Shown piece after piece: positions 1-12,556 of a stretch of DNA of 64,000 nucleotides. The position numbers and the translations under genes were made by a program. This stretch comes from Chamaea fasciata. Its lineage: Eukaryota; Chordata; Aves; Passeriformes; Sylviidae. The notes beneath the pieces were generated by a model, which was not told where the DNA came from, did not search any database, and saw nothing but the letters and a program-made list of their open reading frames with translations. Location of the stretch: NCBI GenBank assembly GCA_029207755.1, contig JARCOQ010000005.1, positions 51,487,563-51,551,562 of the forward strand, given 5' to 3'. Every line of letters starts with the position of its first letter. Within the stretch, counting starts at the first letter, position 1.

Positions 1-2004
1 AATGAGAAATGGTAAGGAGTGATTTGTCTCTTTGAACAAATGTAAAGCAAATTTTACTAGTATTCACTTCATAAAGTCAAATATTCTCTTAAAATGTTAC
101 AAATAGTACTTCTGATCCATTTATCCATATAAATTAATTTGTATTCTATTTTAGCAACAGTTCCAAAATTTTGGGAGTTTTACCCTTAAAACATTTTGCA
201 ACTTCTGAAAAGCATTAATAAATTTACGATTTGAATCTTACTATTTGCCTCTTTTTATGCTCCTTTAAAATTGGATGTTTTCTTTTCCCTTAGCCCACAG
301 ATCTCTACATTCCATTCCTTGAAGCTTTTGCCTTTATCTTTCTTGGGGTTTTTCCCCCCCCTATCTAATTAAAACAAAATGACAAAACCTCAGGAGAGTG
401 CTTGGAGGCATTAGAAGATGTTTTAGAAGAGTGCTAAGCTGTGTTAGATCAACAGCAGCTGTTTCTTTTGCTTCAGTGCAGCTACAAGAATTTATAGCAT
501 TAAAATTTACACCTTTTTCGCTTGCGTTCCCTGAATAAACAACTGGCTAAGCTTTTCCCTCCCTAAATACAATGACAAAATTTTACAAAGGAATTATTTT
601 TTCATGGGAAATGAAGAAGCTAAGGATTCAATTAAAAGTGTACTGATTTATTACAGGTGAAGTTCTTTGCTCTTCCAGCGTGCTGGCCTCTGAACTCCTT
701 TTCCTTAGTAGTCCCATGATTTTTGTCTTCTTTTAGTGCTGAGCAGGAGAGCTTAAATATTACCTGGCGTCTTTCAAAGGTTTATTTCTATTTCTATCAC
801 ACCTTCCAGTGATGAAGAGATAGCAGCTGTTTGGCCCTCAACAAGTATTTATGTCTTTCAAAATAATAGATTTTTATAGAGAGTACTCATCGGCAGCATG
901 TACATGTATACACCTCACTTGATATTAAAGCAAATACAGATAGATAGATATGTAACATATATACAGGGTTATTAAAGGCAATGTGCTTAAATCTAACTAT
1001 TTTTTCTGTCTATAATATTTATATTCTTGGCTCTTCCCTGCACATTACCCATGCCTCAAGTTCACTGATCAGTGTGGGTAAGGAGACGCAAACATTCCAA
1101 TTTTAAAAGAGAAGACACAGTCAAATAATCTGCAGCACATTGTTCCATGGGAAGGCTAAATTAGAAGCTGGGAGGAGCTGGGAAGTGTCATGGGATGGAC
1201 AAAGGAAGGAGATAACACCGAATGGTTGGTCCCTGCTGCTGCTGGGGATGGTGCCAAAGCTCTCAAAAACATTCCTGTAGGATTCCTGCGGCACCTCGGA
1301 ATTTCACCCAGCATGGGAGACAAGAGTGATCTGAGTGAATTAAAGAGGAACAAAACACCCCTGGCTGGCTGGGAGCTGGCAGCAGTCCCATCCATTGACT
1401 GCTGCCTGTGAGCAGGTTTGACTCGGAGCCTTCGCTGTTGTTGTTGGCACGGGGACGGAGCGGGAGCCGGCGAGCGCTCTGTGTAATCACCGCTCCGGCT
1501 TCCCAGCCCCAGATCGGTTTTCCATAAACAAACCACAGGCCCAGTCTTCCATGGAGGTCACTTCAGTCCTCTGTGGGGGTCACTTCACCCGGCTGCTGCT
1601 CTGCCCGTGGAAAGGTCCCTTGCCCCATTAAACCAGGGGTTTACAGTAATGAAATCACAACCAAACACTGCACAGATTTAACGGAAGGGCTCATCATCCT
1701 GCAGGACCAGCTCCGTCAGTAGCCAAAGTCAATCAAAGATCAAAACACAGGTTACTTCCAAAGGAGTTTCTCAATTTTCACCAGCATAGCCAAGAGGGGA
1801 GCCCATCCCTCTTTGGAGAGACTCTTCAAGATGTCTATGAGTGCTAAAAGTTAAAGACAGTGTAGGAACAAACTGTGGGAAGTGGGCTCAGAGGTTCTCT
1901 GTGGAAGCTCCAAGAAACTTGGTCCTCTCACTTGCCCAAAAAAGGTCAAGACTGTCCCAGCCCCTCATCTGTGTGGCCATAATCCTGAGACTGAGCCATT
2001 CTCA
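1..2004. other. Unique AT-rich DNA, no gene recognised
   Basis: No repeat family or conserved protein frame is recognisable. The sequence is AT-rich except for a GC-richer patch near 1190-1520. Short frames on both strands there (up to 126 codons) resemble no family I know and overlap antisense to each other, so I do not call them genes. Confidence 0.6.
1450..1497. other. Local CpG cluster
   Basis: Eight CpG dinucleotides fall within 48 bases, in a window where CpG is otherwise sparse. It is far too short to be a CpG island by usual criteria. No TATA box, exon or repeat boundary is evident beside it. Confidence 0.4.
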
Positions 2005-2262
2005 CAGGACAAGAAGAAACAGCCTCAAGCTGCACTGGAGGATGTTGAGGTCAGACACCAGGGTGAATTTCTTCCTAGGAGATGATGATAAACACTGGGA
2101 GGAAGATGCTGGAGTCCCCATCCCTGGAGGTGTCCAAGGAATGCCTGGAGAGGCACTCAGTGCCATGGTCTGGTTGACACAGTGGGGATCAGTCACAGGT
2201 TGGACTCAATGAATTGGAATTGGAATTCTTTCCCAACCTCACTGATCTGGTGATTCTCTGTT
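2005..2262 (+). mobile_element. CR1 LINE 3' fragment
   Basis: This is the 3' end of a CR1 retrotransposon, 5'-truncated as usual for target-primed reverse transcription. Visible landmarks are a 'GGACAAGAAGAAACAGCCTC' block near 2008, the 'GAGTCCCCATCCCTGGAGGT' block near 2112, and the terminal 'GGTTGGACTCAATGA' followed by a CCAACCTCACTGATCTGGTGATTCTCTG-type tail. It carries many substitutions and small gaps. Any open frame across it is a decayed remnant or chance. Confidence 0.9.
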
Positions 2263-2519
2263 TGAGGGTGAGTCCCCCACAGTTTTTTCCCTTAGGAAAA
2301 AAGAGAAGCAAAGTTATCCTTTAGGGAAGGCTTTTTTCTCTGTAAGTAAAGACTCCTAACAGGCAGCACAGGCTTTTCTGGGTTTGATTCATTGATCACA
2401 AATTATGCCCAAGGGAAATTTGACAAAAGGCACTCCAAGGTCATTCATGGTCAACCTGATGTGCAGATGTGGATTTCCAAATTTTGATCTGTGTGATTCT
2501 GCCTACCTTCTCCCAGCTA

Positions 2520-2815
2520 TAAAGTAATAAAAGTAATAAAAATTCTTAATGCCTTTTTTTTTCTAAAAAACCAGCAAATAAGCAACATTTTTGCTGTAAA
2601 TACATTAATTATGAATATTAATAAATATTAGTATTAATTAGCACTGAATCCACATATTTGTAAATGTAAAGGGATTAATAGTGCATTTATATTATTAAAT
2701 TTATATTAAATAAGCACATTTGTCACATAAAAATATATTTAAATAATATTTATGCATTCACACATTCTTTCTTATAAATAAATAAATAACGAAATAAATA
2801 TTTCTTTCGCAGCCT
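2520..2815. repeat. AT-rich low-complexity DNA with short AAAT repeats
   Basis: The stretch is almost entirely A and T, with repeated TTAATA/ATATTAAAT motifs and a short AAAT run near 2776-2800. No retroposon body is attached that I can see. Confidence 0.7.
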
Positions 2816-2980
2816 ACTCTGTTATCTTTCTATGTGGTTAACAAGGGCAGAAACCTCTTTGTGTTATTTTACCCTATATCCACAGTCCTTAAACACTAGA
2901 TACTAACTCAGTCTCTTTAAATTCCTAACACTATCCTGGTTTACAGTAGCAGAGGATCTCCCTTACTATATCCCTTAATT

Positions 2981-3106
2981 AAAAAAAAAAAAATCCCTAA
3001 AAACAAAACAATAAAACAAACCAAACCAAAACAAACAAATTCACCCCTCCAAAAAACCCCCAAACTCAATAAAGCCCCCCCCCCCAACAAAATCAAAATA
3101 AAAAAG
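2981..3106. repeat. A/C-rich low-complexity tract with poly(A) and C11
   Basis: A13 at 2981-2993 is followed by CAAAA/CCAAA/CAAACAAA motifs and then C11 at 3075-3085. The composition is purely A/C-biased on the plus strand. Similar tracts lie at 24.1, 40.5 and (opposite strand) 45.5 kb. Confidence 0.8.
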
Positions 3107-6100
3107 ATGGAGAAAAGTTGATATTTCCATGTTAATTGTAAAGAAAAAATGATGGACTGAATAATGCAAGGAAAATAGAAAAATTCAAAGCAAGTTGTCT
3201 GGATTTCACATGTCCAGGGGAGCTCAAGGATACTTGATCCTTTCTCTCCAAACTTTTTTAAAACAAAAGCAAAAAGCCCAAACCAGTAAAGAGAGAGAGA
3301 TATCAAATGTGATTGGGAATGATGGTAAAATGATGATCAAGTATAGGATAAAATATTACAATGCTACCATGGTGTGTCTCATCTTTCAGGCCTCAGAACA
3401 CAGGAAAACTGGTTATTAAACTTATTTTTTTTCAAAATTTAGGTTCTTAGTCTTGTTTTCCTAGGCGACTTCTACCTGTCTGGTAGTTTCACACCCATGT
3501 GAGGTTCCTGTGTATTTCCCACTGCTATTAAGTTGTGATATCCTGTATTTTTTTGTCCAAATCTGTGATTTCCTGTCCCAGCCTGTCTTAAAAAGAAAGA
3601 TTTATATAATAAAGTTATTAAGATTTTCTTCTCTTCTGCAATTAATGACCTTGTCAAAGAAATGTATTAAAAATCCTTCTTCTTAAATTGTAAACTGAGT
3701 TAAAATGCATGCTTTTACAAGCCTGTTTTTTAGCAATTGTCTTTTAATTCTTTAGACTGGTGGGGTTTTTTTCCCACTCCTGTACTTTAGAAAGTTACAT
3801 AAATTAACTGTGAATTAAGACATTCTAAAATTCATCTTCCTGCTATAACAGACACCCAGCTTGTCAGGGAAACTGGGAAATCAGCAGAGACAGTAATGAC
3901 CATGGACGGGCAATTTCCATTCCCCTTTTTACAGAAAGAGTGTCAAATCTCCTTGTTCTGTGCTTGCAGAGGAGGTTTGTGTCTTCATTCATTTTATACT
4001 CAAGCACATGCAGACAAACCCTTGACTCCAATATTTCAAGAAAAAATGGAAAATATTTGAGGCCCAAAGAAGTCAAGATGGAGATTAATATCTTGGTGTT
4101 TTTAAAAACTCTTACAAAGCAGATTAAATTTCTTAATGTCCTACTCAGGAATCATCAATATTTGTGAGCTTGGCCTCATAAAAATTTAGGCTTAATTTGA
4201 AAATATATCTGATTATATTCTTCTAAGGGCTTCAGTTTCCCTCAGTCGTAAAATGGACTGTATTCTTATTTCCATTAAACTACAGTGCATGATGGTTAAC
4301 TGGATTTCTAAATTTGTTACTGCAGAAGTCTGGGGATGTGCTCGAGGACAGAGATATCCTGTCTCAGGAAGTCTTTCCGAAATATGGTTTACCCAGACAA
4401 AACTTCTGTTTTCCATCCTTTGGGCTCAAATTTGGACTTTTTTGAATTTTTGGACACCCACTAATTCTAAGCTGCAGAGACAAGCACATTGAGAAGCATC
4501 CAGGTTAGGAAAGAAATGAGACATTAAAATTTCCCACACAGGAATTGCTGTCTGTTGTTCAACAGCCAGCCATGAGAATGTTTCATTTCACATTAATGTG
4601 TAAAGGGAGGATGGGGGTGAGGGGAGAGCTCACCATGGCATTTTTCTTCCATGGGGCTGGGAAATGGGGTACAGGAATGAAGGTTAAAGCTGAGACTCCA
4701 GAGCTAGGGAAGGAGCTGAGGGCCATCCCAGGGATGACAAGCTTCATGTGAGGCATTCTTCTCGTTGGGAAGACTTTGGCACACATTCCAGAGAGGCTTG
4801 AGCTGGAATTGGGACTTGGAAATATCACAGCCCCTCACACTTTGAGAGGGTACTTAAATCGACACATTGGCTCCCTTCCAGGAATATTACAGCATATTAG
4901 TAGAAAGGCAAGGATTTCCTTTCTAAGAAGTCATTGTAATTTTTGTAATTCAAGATGTAGCCAAAAATGGGCACAAAGTTGCAGTGTATAGCTGCAGCCC
5001 TTTATGACTCAGTTTTTCAAGCCATATCCAAACAGCGGGACAGGCTGCTGTCAGAACACGCTGGACTTTTTATCCAAGTCTCCCTATTTCTCTTGTCATA
5101 ACATCCTGGACTCAAGGAGATGCTTGAAAGCCATTGTCAGCCGAGCCTCCCCTGTAGCTGGCACCTCATCCCTGTTCCCCTTCCAGCCAGGAGCCACAGA
5201 AAGCCTGCAGGTATCCACCTTCTTCCCTGACTTCTTTGCCACTGCTAACATTGACTCCCACCACTTGTTTCTGCCAACATGGGAGGTGAACTTAGGCAGC
5301 CCATAAATTTATGCTTCAGTGATTTCCTCTGCTTTGTAATTAGACTCCCATTCATTAAATAAATCAAATGCACGTGCTCTCTGCTGGCTCAGGAGTGGCA
5401 AAGCAGGTATGTGGAAAGCTTGCAGCACTCTCTCCTCTGCTCCCACAGCCAGGCTGCAGGGTCCCAGGAAAGGGAGGCATCCAGGATTTGTTCTGAGGGG
5501 ATCTACTCCAACAATTCAATACCAACTTGCAGACACGTCACTGGTGTGATGCTTGCACGTGGAAAACCCTTTCATGAACTGCTGGTGGTTTAGGCAGCCA
5601 TGGTGTAAAAGATGCAGTCATCACCATCTAGCTGCAGGAATTACCTTTCCAAATGGGAGTTAACAGAAGGGACAGTATTTATTCCCTGGCACAAAGCCCA
5701 TTTGGTGAAGAAATGCCAGGATACCAGAGCAAGAAAGGAGCAGAGCATTCTTGTACACACACTGCCCTCTAAACGCATATTTATTTACAGAAAGGTTTAA
5801 ACAGTGGCAGAAATATTATCAATAATTGCTATTTCTGAGCACATCTGTGGGAAGCTGACACTTTACATAGATTCCGCTCATATTTGAATAACAACCCCAG
5901 TCACTTGAACAGTGTCCAATAATTTCTTGGGCCAAGAAGCACTTCAGTCACTCTAAACTGAAAAATGTCACAGCACCACTTTTATGGGACCCTGTAGACT
6001 CCGATGCAAATCCTGTATTCTGAATCTTCACAGCTGCCAGTGGGACTGGGTTTTGAATATTCTTGGTTTAGTAACCTGGTGACACCATGACAATGCTGTT

Positions 6101-6690
6101 TCTAAATACCTCCAAACCATCCCTGGTAGAGGAATCGCTCACAGGATTAAGAATAATCAGAGAATTATGACAACAAAAAGCCCCTGCCAAACCCCTTGAG
6201 GCACTGTACAGTCTAGTTAGAAACAAACTAAAAGACAGTTAAAACCCCTTCATAACAAGCTCCTAAATCAAGTTGATAAAAGCAATTAAGTAAACAGCAG
6301 GAAGGGAGAGGAGTGATTAAACTGAAGGAAAACATTGGAACAAGAACCATGGATATAACCTAGACAATAATACATCCAGGCTGGAAGTTTGTTAAACATT
6401 CTGAAGTCTTCAAGGACATTCTTGCAACAGCTATTCAGCAGGAGTAAAGGGGAAGTGAGACAATAATCTGAGCAGATTTTGAGGTAGAATTCCATGGATC
6501 TTTGACTGGGATTGTACTATGTTTCCTTAGACTGCAGTAGTTAGGGCTTGGTGACCCTGTGAAATCCCGTTCCCTCTCCCGATGTTCTGAAGAAAGTAAG
6601 GGGGGAAAAAAAAAAAAAAAAGGCAAAAACCAGATGAAAAACTGCTCCAGAAGACAGGACTGAGAGTATAAGTGTGTATAAATATCCAAA

Positions 6691-6966
6691 GGGAGGGCTC
6701 AGAGCAGGGCTAAGGCTCTGCTCTGTGGGGCCCCAGGGGAACGGGCAGGAACTGATGCCCAGGAGGTTCCAGCTGGACATGAGGCAGAACTTCTTCCCTG
6801 GGCAGTGACCGAGACCTGAACAGATTGTCCAGAGAGGGTGTGGAGTCTCCTCACTGGGGATATTCTAGAACCAGCTGGACATAATCTTGTGCTGTTTGAT
6901 CTGGGATAGCCCTGCAGGGAGGTGGGACAAGCTGATCCAACCTCACCCATTCTGTGATTTCTGTGG
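6691..6966 (+). mobile_element. CR1 LINE 3' fragment, passerine-type subfamily
   Basis: The element begins in the 'GGGAGGGCTC AGAGCAGGGC' block and runs through the GAACGGGCAGGAACTGATG, ATGAGGCAGAACTTCTTCC and GTGGAGTCTCCTCACTGGGG blocks to a CCATTCTGTGATTTCTGTG tail. The same blocks occur at 15.5-16.3, 43.7 and (reversed) 55.3 kb. It is non-coding 3' sequence. An A16 run lies about 70 bp upstream and is not part of it. Confidence 0.92.
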
Positions 6967-8668
6967 GATGGGGCAGTTTTGCCAGCCAGGCAAGAATGCT
7001 CCTGGAAGAACTGCTTGGAAATGAGACCCAGTGCTGACTCTGAACCCACTGTTACCTCTCTGTTGTGTCCTAGCTTGCTGGAAACTCTTCCTCTGAAGCC
7101 TCTCTGAATTGCATCCTTGGGAAACTCAGAGGGGCAATCCTGCCTGTCAGGCATCACCTTGGTCTTTACTCAGCTCTAATGCTGCAAATCCACCTTTTTT
7201 GATTTAATGGCTGCTCTGTGCATCTCACTTCCCTCCCACATCACTCTGCAGAGCTCTTTCCTTCAGCTCCTTCATCTGAGCCATTTTCTCCCTGTTGAAG
7301 GTCTCCTGTAAGAGACTCATTTATTGATATTGCTTAGTCTGCTAATTGCCCAGGAGGATCATCCATCTTCTCCTGCTGGGTGCTCAATTAGCCTGAATCT
7401 TAAGATTACATTTTTCCCCACATTCTCCCATCCTCCTTTTTCCTTCTGTGCCCTCGTCTTCTCCTCCCCCCTGCCCTGTGTCATCTTTCAGGAAGCAATA
7501 TATTGTGCCCTTCATTTAAATCTCTGGCTTCAGGCCCATTTGGAAACTAAAATCCCCATTAGAAACAGAGACACAAATGATTAAACAAACCTTAAAATAG
7601 GACCAGGGTGTAGGAAAGTAATTAAATACTCCATAAACGCTGTAAAGCTGTAATGAAACTGCCATCCCATCGAGTTAGTGGCTTGTGGAAGGTGCTGCCC
7701 AGGGAAGAGTTCAATCCTGGAATTTGGCCATGGGCAGGAATTCCTGCTGGCTTGTTTGTCTGAAGCTGGAGGAACTCTTTGGCCAGTGCCACCATGGGCA
7801 CGTGTAGGGCTCAGATCTCTTCATTACCATGATTTCCTGCCACAGAACAGCCAAAGTTCTTCTGGAGCTGTAGAGATTCACTTATCCACATGAGGGCTGT
7901 TGAGGGGAGATCTGCATTGTGTTGCTCTATACAAATTGCCTTTTAGAGAAGAGGCTTTACATGCCTCAAAACAATAAAATCACTGCTTGACATTCTAAGC
8001 AAAAGGCAGACATCTTGATAAAATATTCTGGAGATTTAGTCCTAATTTGCCTTTCCTGCTTTTAATTTTGTGGAGCATGTTGTTGTCTGAGTTATTGAAC
8101 CCCATCTTGGCCCCATGCTTTTCAAGGATCAAGTGATTGTTAAAAGTATTGAACAGTTAATTGATCTTAAGGCCTACACCTCATAACAGCATCAAATCAT
8201 GGTTCGCTCTGGCAGTTTTAATCTTTTTTCCTATCACAGCTGATGGAGACCAGGGACCAGGTTATGACTGAAAACCCCAAACCTGCTCTCAGCCTGCTCC
8301 AGTAGCACCACAATTGTGCAACTCTGACTGCATCAGGGCAAAACTTGAATCTACAAAAACTGAAAAGAGAATAATTCATTGAAATGAGATGTATTATACT
8401 AAAAGGAGGACAAAATTGGTTTGTTATACAACTTCTGATTCTTCTCTATACTTCTTATTTTTCTACCTATTATTATATGCTTAAAATAACACTTTTACTA
8501 ATTTCCATTTAAACCAGAGTAAAAACTGCTTGATGTTCCTGCTTCTTTTAGTCTTTTTTGTCTCCCCAAATGAAAACCTTTGAAGCAGAGTGCAAGTGGA
8601 AAAATGTAAAACAGACGGGAAAAAAAGAGAAAAGCATCAGAAACTCAATTATTAAAATAGTCACAAAG
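6967..8668. other. Unique DNA, no gene recognised
   Basis: Moderately AT-rich unique sequence. Short frames near 7324-7584 and 7678-7893 have no recognisable domains. No repeat is seen. Confidence 0.55.
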
Positions 8669-9146
8669 TGTAGTGGTTTGAAAGCAAAACAAATGAGAGG
8701 CTCCAAGTCAGAGATACAATTTAATAGGAAAAAAGAAAAGAAAGTAAAATAAAATAGATGCAATAATACAAAAGACCACTGACAGAGTCAGAATACAACC
8801 TGAGCGTAGTGATGGAAGCAGTCCAGATGAGGTGGTCTTCCTGAAGCAGTGATCCTGTAGAAAGGTCTGGTAGCTCGGGTCCTCTGGGAATCCAGTGGGT
8901 AAGCGCCCCTCTGGTGTTCAGAGTCTCAGCTTATATCCAGGTTGGAATGCTTGGTTTCTCCCTCTGGGCAGAGCATCTCACAATGGGATGGTGAGTCATG
9001 TGATAAGGCCTGATGGGCCCATTAACAGGAGGTAGTCCAGGAGGGGGTTATCTGTGAGTCGTGTGGCAAAGGTGCTGATGGGCCCATTAACAGAAGATAA
9101 GCCAGAGTGGAGGAGGCAGGGAGCACTGCCTCACCTGGTTTCAACA
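8669..9146 (-). mobile_element. Solo LTR of an avian endogenous retrovirus
   Basis: Read on the minus strand this 478 bp element starts TGTTGAAACCAGG and ends CAAACCACTACA, the TG...CA termini of an LTR. An ATATAA box lies at 8931-8936 and an ATTAAA polyadenylation signal at 8720-8725 on the minus strand, in the order and spacing of U3, R and U5. The CAAACCACTACA end resembles the end of the ERVL-type LTR at 63.4 kb. No gag, pol or env sequence adjoins it, so it is a solo LTR left after recombination. The 5 bp flanks (CAAAG and GTTCA) do not match, so the outer ends may be off by a few bases or the duplication has decayed. Exact family not named. Confidence 0.8.
8931..8936 (-). promoter_or_regulatory. 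TATA-like box in solo LTR
   Basis: ATATAA on the minus strand lies mid-LTR, about 210 bp upstream of the ATTAAA signal. This is the usual place for the retroviral core promoter. Activity cannot be judged from sequence. Confidence 0.5.
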
Positions 9147-10343
9147 GTTCATGAAGATGGTGATAGAATATACTTCAACCCAGGACACAAAGAAAATAAC
9201 AGGATTGGCTTCTTAATTAGGTGATATTTCGTTGCAAGTTTGTTTGTAAGGAAATTACACCAATAATTGGGAAACAAGTACTTATGCAAAGTGTATCTCT
9301 GGAAAACCTTGGATATCTCTGGATAGCACAGCCAAAGTATCTTTGTGTGAGTAAAGATAAATCACTGCCTAAGTGCTCGCAAGCATTTGTACCTTTGCAA
9401 GTGTGAAATGGACACATGAGGTCAGTGAGGTCTGACGTTATATTTTGAGGTGTTTTTCACAAACTAAAGGAATAAATATTAATGGACTGACATTCTCTGA
9501 ATAACTGACACGGCCTGGGAAATAGCTTCTAACACTAATTTTAGTCAATCAATTAAAATTTTTTAAATTTCTTTTTCCTTTCTTCTATTGCTTCTTGGTG
9601 TATTTTTAATTTCTTGCGACTTCCAATTGCACTTTAAGGACCCTAAAAGGGGCTCAGTTTGGCTTGAAAATGGAACTGTTTTTTATATAAGCCTTTCTGT
9701 TGCCTTATTTTGTATTCCTAACTCATTTGGCCAGCTCTAACTCACCCTGACTTCAGAGGTCATCTGGGGAATGGCTGCCAAGCCACGTCACATCACCTAG
9801 AATGTGACATGCAACCAAGTTCTTCCCATGCCTGTCCTCTCCCACAAACATCTTTTTTCTTTCTGGCATAGCTTCAAGATGCTGCTTTTATGCCAGCAAA
9901 GATTCCCTGTGCTAAAATGGGGTTTGCTCAGAATGATTTCTACAGTGCCAGCAGCATCAAATGACCTGAACCATTCCCAGCATCTTCCTTTAGTTTATTT
10001 GTTTTTATTTTTTAAGGCTTTTAACCTTCCTCCCAGTTTTGCACATGGATTTTTGTGTCTGCAGCTGTTTAGAACAGTACTTTTGCAGGTACAAAATGAA
10101 CCTGCTGACCCTTAGATCCCTCTTTTTTCAGGAGACTGAGTTCTAGCTTAATTTATCTAAGCCCTGGTTAGTTTTTCATCTCCAAAAGATTTCTTATTTT
10201 TAATTGTGTACAATGATACTAGAAATACCAGATTCCTTACTTTTACACCTATCTTGGGTCTTTTATTAGAATTTGATGCTGAACATCAGTCACATCCCCT
10301 ATCAAAAGGTGTTCTGATGGTTTGGCATAGCAGTGACTTTTCT

Positions 10344-10386
10344 TTTGCTACCTGTCTAAAATACAGTGCTACCTGTCTAAAATACA
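10344..10386. repeat. Tandem duplication, 21 bp unit, two copies
   Basis: The block GCTACCTGTCTAAAATACAG occurs twice head to tail, with the second copy directly following after one base (T). The two copies are identical, suggesting a recent local duplication. Confidence 0.85.
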
Positions 10387-12534
10387 GCCTTTAAAATTGT
10401 GTTCTGAACTTCTGGTGTATCACTGTTAATTGTAACTTTATCTACTGAGGAAGCAATTTCCTGAATCACAACTTTACCTTGCAATAAGAATGTATTAGTG
10501 CTCCTTCTCTTGCAGGATGATTTAACCTGCTCTAAAAATCCTCTGATGACAGATATATAATGAGACAAGAGGATTTTTACCTAATAAGACATTTTTGTAC
10601 AATTTTTCATGTTGGTTTTGAGAGATTAAATTAAATCTATAAAATGATAGATGTTATTCCTGAACAAATAAAATCTACCCTTTCTGAAACTGGGTAATCA
10701 GTCTTCAAGCATCAGTTAAGTCTAAAAGTTGGATTTTTGTTGAGAGACCTTAGATAATACATATTAATGAAACTAATTAATGATGTGCTAGGGGAGACCA
10801 AAGATCTGTCTGGCCCAGTGTACAGGGAAAGAATTAAGAAGGTGGATGTGTACAGTCATCTGTATTCTGAATTATTTTGCAATCATAAACAAAAGCTCCC
10901 ACATCTAGAGCTCATACCTGTTTCATGGTGTTTAATATCTGCCTGGTCTCCAGGAATGTCTCTTGCAGCTTTTTAAGTGTCTTCCTATATTTAGTGTACA
11001 TTATCTTCTGGGATAATGAAATGAAAAAGAATTTCCTATTTTTCATTTGAATGCTGCCTCTGGTGTTCCTGAGTGTGTGTTCTGCAGGAAATAATGAATG
11101 ACCATTCCTCAGCCACTTCATTCACATCATTTGCTACTTTGCAGGCCTTCGTCATAGCTCTCTTCAGATATCCAAGCTGATGAGTTGTAGTCTGTTCAGC
11201 CTTATTACATGTGGAAGACTTTTCTTTTCCTGACCACCCCTGCCAGCCTTTTCCAGATCTGTCCTAGTCCTTGTGGAGCTCAGATACACTGTGGCAAAAA
11301 CAAAGATTTCTCCTTCCTACTCAGTGCTCGCTTATGTTATCAAAACTCAGTGTCACTGAGGAATCTCACCTGAGCAAGAAATACCAGTCACACCAGATAC
11401 CTCATGAGGTTCACCAAGACCAAGCTGGTGCTGCTCTTGGCTAGGGTAGAGTCCAGAAGAGGCCACAAAGTTGATAAGGGCTGAGAAAGTTGAGGCTGCC
11501 CCTCATTTTTCATGAGCATGAAATGGATATGCTTGCCCATGTGGAACGAAGAGCAGAAAAAAAAAATGAAACGAGTTATCAATTTGTATCTCCTTCCTGG
11601 GTATTCAGTGGTACGGCAGGAAGACAAGGAAAAGAAAATTACAGAGTCCTGACATTTGCTTGAACTGATCCTGCCACGTGGCTCCTGCACACTGAGGGAC
11701 TTTGTGTGGGGGAGCAACATGATCCAAGTTTCCAGAAGTGCTAAGAAATAAGCACCAAAAAGCAGTGTAATTTTCACTCACAGAATTATTGCCTTTGTGC
11801 AGTTCAGGAGGCTGCAGGGAGCAGAAGGAGGGTTTCTTGTTTTGCTCTTTTGCCTGTGGCAAAACATTCCTCTATTAATTCATTGCTGTTTATAAAGTGG
11901 TTTGACTTTCTTGGATGAAAGGCATGACATAAGTGCTTGGTATTAGATGATTATTATTTATTTTTATTCCTTACTATTTTGCGGGCCAAGGACCTATTAC
12001 AGGCCTCATAAAGTTTAGCACTTCAGCCTTTGTACTTCGAATTTAAAAAAAAAAGAAAAGAAAAAGCAGCTCAATCTCTGTAAGATTACAGAGCTGTCTA
12101 CTATGTATTCCTCAGATAATTTATATTTAAAGGAAAAAACAGAAACAGAAAGCAAAGTGATCTCTCAATGGGGAAAAAATGGAATATTTTTAAAGAAAGA
12201 AGTCACTACTTGTCAGATTTTTCACTGCTCTAAATTGATGCAACCCCACTGATTTTGTTTGGGTAGTCTGTGGTTAACATTTTCACATCCAAACTCTAAG
12301 TTAATAAAACTTTCCATTGTACTTCCAATAAACTTTATTTGGGGCTTGAAGGCTATTGTCTATGTAACACAGACAAGCACTTAGAACATGGTGATGTGCA
12401 GGAATAAAGCTATGGGAACACATTAAACAAGTTCAGGCTAGCATCTTGGTTCTTGTAAATGAACTTTGCTCTTTGGAAGTCAGCGAGGTTATGCTGACTT
12501 AGGTCAAGTGAGTTTATAAAGCTGTCAATGTTAT

Positions 12535-12556
12535 ATTGTTATTCATAAATAACAAT
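12535..12556. other. Perfect 9 bp inverted repeat, 4 nt loop
   Basis: ATTGTTATT and AATAACAAT flank CATA. The arms are A/T-rich, so the hairpin is weak and may be chance in AT-rich DNA. Confidence 0.6.

Larger units (their letters stand above)
2263..6690. other. Unique DNA with low-complexity patches, no gene recognised
   Basis: This interval holds an AT-rich stretch (2520-2815), an A/C-rich tract (2981-3106) and an A16 run (6606-6621), each noted separately where useful. Several open frames of 60-120 codons occur, for example 2941-3306 minus and 5004-5306 plus. None shows a recognisable domain, and the first is mainly translation of the A/C tract. No transposon is recognised. Confidence 0.6.
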
